Shown here: positions 15,001 through 27,000 of the stretch, one piece after another
How positions within the stretch are numbered: the stretch's first letter is position 1
How the letters are laid out: each line of letters begins with the position of its first letter
Origin: an uncultured Spartobacteria bacterium
GTDB lineage: Bacteria > Verrucomicrobiota > Verrucomicrobiia > Chthoniobacterales > Chthoniobacteraceae
Direction: 5' to 3'
DNA: 63,292 bases
Assembly: GCA_903919125.1 (NCBI GenBank)
Contig: CAIXGS010000010.1
Coordinates: 1-63,292 of the forward strand
Translations under genes and position numbers: made by a program
Notes under the pieces: model-generated
Seen by the model: the letters and a program-made list of their open reading frames with translations, nothing else
Database searches by the model: none
What the model was told of the DNA's origin: nothing

Positions 15001-18000
15001 AAAGCGCTGGAGACATCCAACGTCGCGCCAGATTTGATCGTAAACACCCCAGTTCCAAGCGCATTCACATTGCCTAGGACAAGGGTCCCCTGTGACAGAG
15101 TCGTTCCACCCGAGTGGGTGTTAGCGGAAAAGAGGGTCCACTTGCCGGTGCCCGTCTTCGCGAGCGCCGTCTTGTTCGTGACGCTGTTATCCACGATGGC
15201 TCCCGAAAGCTGACCCGTGCCAGCCGTGGAGCCCTGCAACGTCAGCGTTTTCGAGCCCGCGCCGGTCGCGGTTAACGCACTCGAGAACACCAGCGCACCG
15301 GAGCCGGACTGGTCAATCACAACGCCGCCCGTGGTGCCCGCCAAGTTGATGACGCGATCCGTGGTTTGTGCGGTACCGGTGATCAAGAGGGTTGCCGTGG
15401 AGGTCAAACTGCCAAGATCGATGGTGCCATTGGCAGCCGTAGTCGGCGCGCCCAGAGAACTGGAAGTCGCGGGGCCAACGACTTTGTTGAGCGTCAAGAC
15501 ACTCAATATTCCAGAGGTGACCGTCGTCTTTCCGGTGAAGGTATTGGTGCCCGAAAGCACGATCGTCCCGTAACCCGTTTCAGTGAAGCCACCGGTCCCC
15601 ACAATCGGTCCGCCCAAGGTAAAATTCACCGCGTTCGCCAAATTGATTGTCCCGTTAGACGCGCCACTCAGGGTGAGACCACGGTCGGTGCTGGCCCCGC
15701 TGGTTCCGGTATAGAGCAGTGTGCCGCCCGCAAAAACGAGATTCGCGGAGGCGCTAGACGCCGCTCCAAGTTCGCTCGCAAGGCCACCATTGGCGAGGGA
15801 GTCGATGGAAAGGATGCCGCCGCTGAGTGTCGTCACCCCAGTGTAAGTGTTGAGACCCGCGAAGACCTGGGCGCCCGAACCGGAAATAACGAGACCGCCG
15901 GAACCGGAAATCACAGCCGCGTAAACGGACGGATTCAGCATGGGGGTCGGGGTGGTCTTGTCAACGAACGTCCCGTCGCCAAGTTGCCCCTTAACGTTGA
16001 TACCAGTCGCCCAGACGCTTCCGTCACCCTTTAAAAACAAACTGTGAGTGTAACCCGCCGCAATTCCCGCCACACCGCTCAGCACTTGCACCGGAGTGGT
16101 CTTGCCTACAATCGTCCCATCGCCAAGCTGACCATTAGAGTTGGTCCCAGTCGCCCAGACGCTTCCGTCACTCTTCAGAAACAAGCTGTGAACGTCACTC
16201 GCCGCAATTCCCGTGACTCCGCTCATCACCTGCACTGGAGTGGTCTTACTAACGGTCGTCCCATTGCCAAGCTGGCCAGTACTGTTGTTACCAGTCGCCC
16301 AGGCGCTTCCGTCGCCCTTTAAGAACAGGCTGTGATAATTGCCACCCGCCATTCCCGTGACTCCGCTCAACACTTGCACTGGCGTGGTCTTGTCAACAAT
16401 CGTCCCATCGCCAAGCTGCCCATTATTGTTGAAACCAGTCGCCCAGACGCTTCCGTCACCCTTCAAAAAGAAACTGTGATAATAGCCAGCCGCGATGGCC
16501 GTCACTCCGCTCATCACTTGCACTGCAGTGCTCTCGCTCACAGTGGTGCCATCGCCGAGCTGACCATTGCTGTTTAGCCCGGTCGCCCAGACGCTTCCGT
16601 CACTCTTTAGGAACAAACTGTGATACACCCCAGCCGCGATTGCCGTCACGCCGCTCATCACTTGCAATGGCCTGGTCTTGGCTGCAGTAGTGCCATCGCC
16701 AAGCTGCCCCGACCTGTTGTCACCGGTTGCCCAGACGCTTCCGTCACTCTTTAAAAACAAACTGTGATACATTCCAGCCGCAATTGCCGTCACTCCGCTC
16801 ATCACCTGCACCGGCGTGTTCCTGTCGGTAGCAGAGCCATCGCCAAGCCCGCCAAAAGGGTTGTAACCAGCCGCCCAGACGCTTCCGTCACTCTTTAAAA
16901 ACAAACTGTGAACACCCGCCGACACCCTGATCCCATCGCTTGCCCCGACTGCCGCCGTCTTCACCGTCAACGTCCCAGCACCCAGCACCACATTCCCGCC
17001 CAGCGTCCCTCCGCCTGAGAGCGCGCCGACCGTGTTGTTATTCCCGTTTAAACTAAATGTAGCGCCTGCAACGTTCGCCAGTTTCACCGCCGAGGTCGAG
17101 CCGAACGCCTGCGTGCCGCCCGCCACCAACGTCCCGGCATTCACGATCGTCGCACCCGTGTACGTGTTTGTAGACGACACGGTCATCGTGCCGCTCCCCG
17201 ACTTCGTCAGCGACGCCGTTCCAGAAACCACAAGCGTCGAGGTTCCCGACACATTGCCAACGCCAAGGTTCAGCGGCAATCCCGGACCCGAAACAAGGCC
17301 GTCCCCAGAGTAACTACTGAGCACTGCGCCGTTTTGCAACAACACAGTCGACCCCAACGCCGCGTATAACGACGACCCCGCAGGCATCGCATTGGCACCA
17401 TTGATAATCAGCGTCCCAGCAAGCACCGTGGTGGTGCCGGTGTAGGTGTTCGTCCCCGAAATAATGAGCGTGCCTGCACCGTCCTTGGACAAGGCGGCGC
17501 TTCCCGAGATGTTCCCCACGGTGAGCGAACCCGCGAGCACAGTGACGGTGGAGCTTGCGCTTAGTGCGGCCGACCCTGAACTGATATTGAGGGCACTAGA
17601 TCCCAAGAAGGTGAGGCTCCCGCTCCAGATTGCGGGCAAAGCGGGGAAGGTCACGCCGCTAGCGACATCCAGCGTGGCGCCGGGAGAGATGGTGAGACTG
17701 CCCGTGCCCAACGCCGCGGCATTGCCCAGAACGAGCGTACCCTGAGAGATTCGTGTTCCGCCCGAGTACGTATTTGCGCCGCTGAGCTTCCAGAGGCCAG
17801 TCCCCTGCTTCAAGAGCGCCGTCGTGTACGTGGCGCTGCTGTTTGCAATGACTCCTGATATTTCGCCAGTGCCGCTGGAGGATCCTTGCAAGGTGAGCGT
17901 CTTCGTGCCGAGGGCTGAAGAAGTCACTCCTCCCGTAAGGACGAGGGCGCCTGAACCAGACTGATCGAGCACCCCTCCACCGGCCAAGCCTGTGCCTAGG

Positions 18001-21000
18001 GTAGTTACAGAGAAATTGTCGATGCTGTGCTTGTTATTTTGACCACCTGCGCGGGCGGCGAAGCCGTATTTCCACAGGGATTTATCCGCCGTGGCGTACG
18101 AAGCGGGCAATGTGACGTTGATAACAGTAACCCCGCCCACGGTAACGGTGAGCTGGTTTGAGGCGCTCACGTCGATGACCACCCGTTGGTAAGCCGTTCC
18201 AAACAGAGTGACATAGCCCGTCTGCAATAGGTTTCCGTCGAGTCTCGCTTCGACCCGCTGTGAACCGTACTCGATCAAGGAAATCACCAAGCTGGCATAG
18301 GTCATTCCGCTTTCATCCCCTCCGGCGATCATATTGCCATAATTGAAACTGGTGCCATCTGCACCGGTACCACCCGTGGTAGTGTCTGCTGCGCGATAGT
18401 CAAACTGGGCGGTGAACGTCGTTGGATTTAACGGGAGCGAATTGAAGATAAGGTAGCCAATGGTTCCGGTTACGGCAGGTGTGAGCACACATTCACCATT
18501 CGAGACGGCCGCGTTTCCAGAAAGCGAGGCACCAGAAGGAGCGGCGGTAAAATCAGCGGCGACATAAGTCGTCACGGGTAGGCCGCCGGCAAGGTTAATG
18601 ACGCGATCGCTGGTCTGAGCCGAACCGGTAACAATCAAAGTTCCCGACGCCGCGAGGCTACCCAGATCAATGGTTCCATTGGCCGCTGTCGTGGGGGCAC
18701 CGAGAGAGCTGAAAGCAGTGCCGCCTGTCACTTTGTTGAGCGTTGACACACTTAGCGCACCACTCCAAACAGAGGACTTACCTGTGTAAGAACCCGAGTT
18801 TGTGAGCGTGACACTGCCCGCGCCCACCTTGGTCAGCGTGGAACTGCCGGAAAGCATGAGCCCCGAAGATCCTGAGGCATCCGCAATACCAACCACTCCG
18901 CTCGAACCAGCGGGGAGAACCAGAGTCCCGGGTCCGGTTGTATTAGGAACGGGGGCGCCGTTTAGAAGAACCACCGTCGATCCGCTTCCAGCATTCAGAG
19001 TAACTGTGGACGGAAGTGCATTGGCTCCGTTGATCACGAGCGTTCCTGCAACAAGATTAAAAGTACCGCTAAAAGCATTAACGCCAGACAGCATCAGGGT
19101 TCCAGCCCCGTCCTTAGTCAAAGCATAGCCACCAGAAATATTAGCCGCAGTGAGCGAACCCGCACTCACAGTGACCGTAGAATTCGTCGTTAACGTGACG
19201 GAACCCGCACTCAAATCCAGCGAGTTGGTTCCGACGAACGTGAAGCTGCCATTCCAAGTCTGGCCCAAGGCTGGGAGAGTCAAAGGCATCAAAGCGTCCA
19301 GAGTCGCTCCCGCACTGACGGAGAGACTCCCAGTTCCCAAGGCGCTTGAGCCACCCAAAACCAGCGTTCCCTGCGCTAATGTAGTCCCGCCGGAATAGGT
19401 ATTTGCTCCCGAAAGCGTCCACCTGCCCGTTCCCTGTTTGAGCAGCGCCGTGGTGTTGGTGGTGCTGTTGTTGGAAATGGCTCCCGCGATTTCACCCGTG
19501 CCCGCAGTGGACCCGCGCAGCGTCAACGTCTTCGAACCAGCCCCACTCGAGGTCACGCTACCCGTAAAGACAAGCGCCCCCGTCCCAGACTGATCCAACA
19601 CCGCTCCCCCCGTGGTGCCAGCGAGATTGATTGGACGGTTTGTTGCCTCCGATGAACCGGTCGCGACCAAGCCAGCGGTGCTCGTCAAGCTTCCCAGATC
19701 AATGGTGGCTCCGGCGACATTCACCGGCGCTCCCAAAGAGCTCGCAGCCATTCCGCTTCCGTAAGTCCCATTCCCCAAGAAGTTCTGTGAAACCTTCCTG
19801 ACGGTATTGTTTAAAGTGTCCGAGACGTACAAATTTCCAATCCCGTCCACCGTAACGCCCACGGGTTGATTGAATCCGCTGATCGTCGAAACCACTCCCG
19901 CCGGGTTAATCACACGGACTGCGTTGTTAACAGAATCCGCAACGTAAAGGAACCCAAGCGGATCCATCGCAATCGCATAGGGCGTGTTGAATTTAGCGGA
20001 TAACCCAGGACCATCAGTGCTTCCGGACGTTCCGGCCGTGCCCGCAATGGTGGTCACGCTACCACCGGAGACACTTCCGTAGGCAATTTTCCGGATCGTG
20101 TGCGTACCCCGTTCTGAAACGTACAAATTGCCAAAGGCATCGAATGCCAGACCACTGGGGCCTGAGAAAGATGCTGTGAGCGCAGAAGTACTACTGTTGA
20201 CACTCGCTCCCGATCCATTGCCCGCATAGACGGTATAACTTCCTCCTGTGGTGACTTTTCCAATTACATTTGTGTAAAAGTTGGCGACATACAGATTGCC
20301 GGCGGTGTCAAACGCAAGCCCAGATGGCTGATTAAAACTTCCAGCGACAGCTACCGTTCCCGAGGCAGTCAGCTTTTTGACAGAGTGGTTGCTGGTGTCA
20401 GCCACATAAACAATACCCGCTGCATCCAATGCGACTCCAAGAGGCGAATTGAAACCAGTCGCAATGGTCGTCACCACCGAAGACCGATCGATTTTACGGA
20501 GGCTGCCGGTATCTGCGACGTACAGATTGCCAGTCAAAGGATCGTAGGCAGATCCCTTCGTATTCGTGAAGATCGCTGCAGTCCCCGACGCTATAATCGA
20601 CGTGTAGGAACCTCCTGCCAGAGAGTTGAAGGAGGAGACGCCTAACGTCCCCGAGTACACCGAGGTTTTTCCAGTATAACTGGTCGCATTCGGTATGGAA
20701 ATGTTACCACTACCGATTTTCGTGAGCGTGGAGGAACCCGAGAGAAGCAACCCGTAGCTGCCGGAGACATCATTGGCACCCATTTGTACTGGGATGCCAC
20801 TCGCATTCATGGTGACCCCGCCACCGGGCACAGCGTCCAGAATTGCGCCGTTTTGGATGATCACCGTCGCCCCCGTAGCCGCGCTGATCGAGGAGCCCGC
20901 AGGGAGCGCATTCGGTCCATTGAGCACCAGCGTTCCAGCCAAAACGCTCGTGGATCCTGTGTACGTGTTACTACCGGAAAGAATTACCGTTCCGGCCCCA

Positions 21001-24000
21001 TCCTTCACGAAAGAATAGCCTCCAGAGACGTTACCCACGTTGAGTGTTCCAGCGGTAACAGTCAGCGTTGTGTCAGTCGCAAGTGTCGCCGCGCCAGAAC
21101 TTAGATCGAGCGAGTTGGAACCGTTCAGCACAAAACTTCCGCTCCAATTCCCCACCAGCGCGGGGATCGCAAATCCGCTGGCAAGTTCCAATGTGGTTCC
21201 TGGGGCAATGGAAAGACTGCCGGTTCCAAGCGCGGAGCCACTCTCCAAAACAAGGGTCCCCTGTGCGAGTGTCGTTCCCCCAGAATAAGTGTTCACTCCA
21301 CCGAGGGTCCACTTTCCTGATCCCGTTTTGCGCAACGCAGTTTTGTTGACGACGCTGTTGTCTACGACCGCTCCGTAAAGACCTCCTCGGCCGCTGGTGG
21401 ATCCTTGGAGTGTCAAAGTCTTCGCACCCGCACCGCTAGCGCTCACGCTGCCCGTAAACAGAAGCGCCCCCGTCCCAGACTGATCTAAGACCGCTCCTCC
21501 CGTGGTGCCAGCAAGATTGATAGGCCGATTCGTGACCTCGCCAGACCCTGTTGAAACTAAAACGCCCGTACTGGTCAAACTCCCCAAATCAATCGTGGCA
21601 CCTGACACATTGACCGGCGCTCCCAATGAACTCGCAGCAAGCCCGATTCCGTAAGTACCGGTCGTTAAAAAATAGGGCGCACCCTTTCTGATGACATTAT
21701 TGAATGTGTCGGCGACGTACAAATTCCCGATCCCGTCCACAGCAATTCCACAAGGCTGATAGAATCCGCTGAGCGTCGAAACCACTCCGGTCGAGCTAAT
21801 GACGCGGATAGAATTGTTGGCGTAATCCGCCACGTACAAGAATCCCTGCGAGTCCATCGCAAGCGCGTAGGGTGTGTTGAAACGCGCGGATGCCACCGGA
21901 CCATCGGTGGTTCCCACCGTTGCAGCCAAGCCTGCGAGGGTCGTCACACTGCCGCCCGTAACTGCCCCATAAGCAATCTTTCGGATTGTGTGGCCAGAGG
22001 TGCCCCGATCCGAAACGTATAAATTGCCGGAGACATCGAATGCCAAGCCAGAGGGACCAGAGAAAGAAGCAGAGAGCGCCGATGCATTATTGGTGCTCGC
22101 GTTGGTTCCATTGCCTGCATAGACCGAGTAACTGCCCCCTGTGGTCACTTTCCCGATGGTCTGAGTCCCATTATTTGAGACATACAGGTTTCCAGCGGAA
22201 TCAAATGCGAGCCCGGACGGTAAGTTATAAGTCCCTGGAACCGTCACCGTGCCAGAGGCTGTTAATTTTTTGACCAAGTTGTTATTGGTGTCAGCGACAT
22301 ACACCGTCCCTGAGGCGTCCACAGCCACGGCATATGGTGCATTGAAACCGGTTGCAATGGTTGTCACCACGGACGAACGGTCTATTTTGCGGATGCTGTT
22401 ATTGCTTGTATCCGCGATGTAGAGATTCCCAGAAACAGGATCGTAGGCGCATCCCCTTGGATTATAGACGCGCGTCACTGCTCCAACCCCATCCACATTT
22501 CCAGTGCTACCGACGGTTCCCGCCAAAACTGTCCACGCATAGGTTCCTCCGGTCAACCCATTGAAAGAGGATACGCTCAGCGTTCCAGACTGCACCGATG
22601 TCTTGCCCGTAAATGAAGCCAGTGACGAGATTGAGATGACACCAGAGCCGACCTTGGTGAGAGACGAGGCTCCGTTCAGAACAGTGGCAAAGGTGCTCGA
22701 TACATCGCCCATCCCGAGCTTCGCATCTGCACCCGCTCCAAAAACCAAAGATCCTTCTCCGGAAAGATTGGGCGTCGATGCGCCATTCTGCAGAATCACA
22801 GTGGCCCCGGCCGCGACCGTCACCACGGAACCCGCAGGAAGTGCATTCGGCCCGTTGATAATGAGCGTCCCCGAAAGAATCGTGGTCGAGCCGGAATACG
22901 TGTTAGTACCGGAGAGAATCAAGGTTCCATTGCCGGCCTTGGTAAGCGCAAAGTTGCCCGAAACCGTTCCCACAGTCAGAGTCGATGCCGCCACCGTTAC
23001 ACTGGAATCGGCGGTCATTACGACGGAGCCCGCGCTCAAATCCAGAGAGTTGGTGCCCTGGAAGGTGAAACTACCACCCCAAATTTCGGCCATTGCCGGG
23101 AGTGTAAAAGTGCTGTTCACGTCAATCGTGGCACCGGGAAGGATGGTCAGACTCCCAGAGCCAAGTGCATTTACGTTGCCAAGCACCAGAGTGCCCTGAG
23201 AGAGGGTCGTCCCACCAGAATACGTGTTGGAACCCGAAAGGATCCACTGTCCGGTGCCCTGCTTCAGGAGCGAAGTTTTGTTAGTCGCGTTGTTATCAGG
23301 GATCGCGCCGGATATTTCACCCGTGCCTGCGCTTGAACCTTGAAGGGTGAGCGTTTTTGAACCCGCCCCGGTCGCGGTGACAGAGCCTGCGAACAACAAA
23401 GCACCTGTTCCGGACTGGTCCAGCACCGCGCCACCCGTGGTGCCCGCAAGGTTAATGCCACGCTGAGTCGCCTGGGAGGAACCCGTGATCGTCAGACTTC
23501 CCGTCGACGTGAGAGAACCGATGTCGATCGTCGCCAGAGTCAGGTCGGTTGGCGCCCCCAAGGAACTAGCAGAAAGACTGTTTCCAGAAAAACCCACAGG
23601 GGTCCCCTTTCGAATCACGTGGTTACCGCCCTCAGCCACGAACAACGCACCGGACACGGGATCAAGAACAATACCGTGTGGTGTGTTGAATCGGGCACTG
23701 CTGCCCACGCCATTGGCGTAGCTCATGGTACTCGCAACGTTATACGACGCGGCATTGCCTCCGATGGTCAGTATGGTGCCGTCCGGAGCGATGCGGCGAA
23801 CCGAATGGCCGTTATCCGCGTCCGTGTAGTAGACATACCCAGCATCGTTCATAGCGATGTACTCGGGCCAAAAAGGGCCTGTGAGGTAAGTAGTCCCTGA
23901 GGCAAGAGTGCCACTTACGGTGAGGCGGCGGATGCGTGCGGGCGTCATGTGCTCAGCCAGATACATGTTGCCGCGTGAATCCCACACTGAACCCGCCGGT

Positions 24001-27000
24001 TCGACGAATGGCAGTGCTGCGGAGACATTGTCCGCGAACGAACTCAAGCTCCCTGTGGACGCTGAAATTTGGAATACTTTTGCCAGCCCTATGTCGGACA
24101 CATAGATGTTCCCCGAGGGATCCACAGACAAACCACGGATACTATTAAGCGTGGTGCCGCCCGTACCTGCAATCGTTGTGACAGATCCCGTAGAAATCGA
24201 AATTTTTCGGATGAGTCTATTGCCATTGTCACCGACAATAATGTTGCCAGACGGATCGAGAGTAATCGCCGTTGGCCCGTTAAACTTAGCGACACTACTA
24301 AGGCCATCCACATTTCCACCAACTCCCGTCCCCGCCAGGGTCGACACGGAACCAGTACTGGTGATTTTACGGACCATGTTTCCTCCCGACTGATCCGCCA
24401 CGTAGAGATTCCCCGAAGCATCCATCGCTAACCCCCATGGAGTGCTGAAACTGGCCGCCGAACCGATCCCATTCGCCGTCCCGGTCACCGTTTGGGAACC
24501 CGCGAAAACACTCCAATTAAAGGAACTGCCCGCGAGACTGTTCAGGCTGTTTACGGTCAGACCGCCCGAGTAAATGGACGTCTTTCCTGTATGGGTGGAA
24601 AGGCCGTTGAGCGTCATGTTTCCGGCGCCGACCTTGGTGAGCGTCGAGGTGCCAGAGAAGATCGCAGACGAATTACCCGACGCATCGCCCGCTCCGAGGG
24701 TCACGGGGGCTCCAGCGCTCACCGCGAGGACTCCACCGCCACTCGGCGAGGGAACCGGAGCGCCATTTTGCAAAATCACCGTCGCCCCGACTGCGATACT
24801 GAGGGAGGACCCTGCTGGGAGCGCATTCGGTCCGTTTAGGATGAGCGTCCCCGCGAGGACCGTTGTGGCGCCGGAATAGGTGTTGGTGCCAGACAGAACC
24901 AGCGTTCCAGGACCATCCTTCGAAATGCCGTAGCCGCCACTCCCATCCGAAATATTGCCCGCCGTGAGAGAGCCACCGTTGACCGTGACGGTCGGTGTTA
25001 CACTCAATGAGACAGAACCCGCACTCATATCCAGTGCGTTAGAGCCTACAAACGTAAAGCTGCCACCCCAAATATTTACTAAAGCTGGGAGCGTCACAAC
25101 CGCAGCCGCATCGAGGCTTCCTCCAGTGATGGTTAGCGAACCCGTGCCAAGAGCTCTGGCACCACCCAGTGCGAGGATCCCTTGCGTGAGCGTGGTCCCG
25201 CCCGAGTACGTGTTCCCCCCAGAGATCGTCCACTTCCCAGTGCCCCGCTTGAGAACTGCGGTGGTGTTCGTGACGCTATTATCCAAAATGCTGCCGTAAA
25301 CCTCGCCGGTCCCCGCGCTGGAGCCTTGGAGTGTCAGCGTCTTCGCACCCACGCCCGTCGCGGTCACGCTGCCCGTGAGCAATAGGGCCCCAGTGCCTGA
25401 CTGGTCAATGACGCCTCCGCCTGTAGTGCCGGCAAGGTTCAAAATACGATTAGTGGTCTGGGCCGTGCCTGTCACCGAGAGGACCCCTGTACTCGTCAAA
25501 GACCCCAAATCGATGGCTCCACTCGCCGCGCTCGTAGGCGCCCCCAGGGAACTCTGCGTCAAGTTTGTCGAAATAATCGGAACACCCTTTCGGATCGTGT
25601 TCTGGGATAGGTTGGCAATGAAAAGGTTCCCAGAAGCGTCAAAGACGGGGGATCTTGGAACGGAAAAGGTCGCAGCGATTCCAACTCCATCGCCATTTCC
25701 CTGAGTCGTGGACCCCGCGATCGTACTGAGCGAGCCCGCTAAAGTGATCATGCGAACACTATGATTGTCCGTGACGAACATTTTACCATCGACATCCAGA
25801 ACGATTTCATAGGGCGAGCTGAGGGTGGCGGAGGTCCTGTATCCGCTCGCAGTTCCAGCAGTCCCGGGTATTCCTGCATAGGTGGTGACAACGCCCTCCG
25901 GAGTGATTTTCCGGATCGTGTTGTTGGAGTAGTCCGCAACGAATGCATTTCCCGAAGGGTCCACGACAATCCCGGCAGGAGCCTTAAATTGGGCCGCAGT
26001 CCCTACGCCGTTCAACGATCCGGAGGTGACTCCCGGTGTGCCCGCGAAGGAGGTGACCGAGCCGCTGGACACGATAATCTTGCGAATCGCATTATTCGCA
26101 GAATCCACAACCAAAAGGTTGCCGGAGGAGTCAAAGGCAAGGCCCTGAGGTCCGTTAAATTTTGCGCTCAAGAGAGGACCGTCGGTAGTCCCCGAAGTTC
26201 CTGGGGTCCCAGCATAGGTCGTAACCACGCCGCTTGGGGTAATCTTTCGAATCGTGTGATTGCCAGAATCCGAGACAAAGAGGTTTCCAGAAGAGTCCAG
26301 GGCAAGATTGTACGGATTCTTGAAGCGTGCAGCAGTGCCTGTGGCGTCGGTACTCCCAGACGTGATGGTCGGGTAAGCCCCTGCAAAAGTGCTTACAGAG
26401 CCGGAGGATGTAATTTTACGGATGGAATGGTTGTTGAAATCAGCGACAAACAAATTACCGGTCGGATCGAAGGTCATCCCAAGCGGATAATTAAATCGAT
26501 TTGTGCCCAAAGCCCCGTCCACGAATGCAGCTGAGGCTGCGGCACCCGCGAAGGTGGACCAAGTGTGCGATAACCCAGCAAACCCGTTCAGCGAGGAAAC
26601 CGAGAGCGTCCCGTTTTGGATCACCGTTTTTCCAGTGAAGGAACTCAACCCCGTGATGGTCACAATGCCGGAGCCGACCTTTGTAATGGTGGCGGGGCCG
26701 ACCAAGGTGGAGCTCGAAGTTCCCGAGGCGTCCCCTGCGCCCAAGACAATCGGAGATCCTGGGCCGATCACAAGACTCCCGCCTCCCGTGAAACCACTCA
26801 CCTGCGCGCCGTTTTGCACAATCACGGTGGCGCCGGCAGCAATGGTCACGGCAGAGCCAGCAGGAAGAGCGCCCGCGCCGTTGAGGACGAGAGTCCCGGT
26901 ATTCACCACCGTAGCTCCTGAGTAGGTGTTTACTCCGCTAAGCATCAGAGAGCCCGAACCAATCTTCGTGAGGCCTCCCAACCCAGAGACGTTGCCGGGC

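Noticed and set aside
15945-16935. Regular direct repeats that could be mistaken for a CRISPR or satellite array
   Set aside because: The period of about 147 bp is a multiple of three or close to it, the repeats differ in sequence and the frame stays open with RCC1 motifs. The same holds for the 165-bp periods of the NHL blocks.
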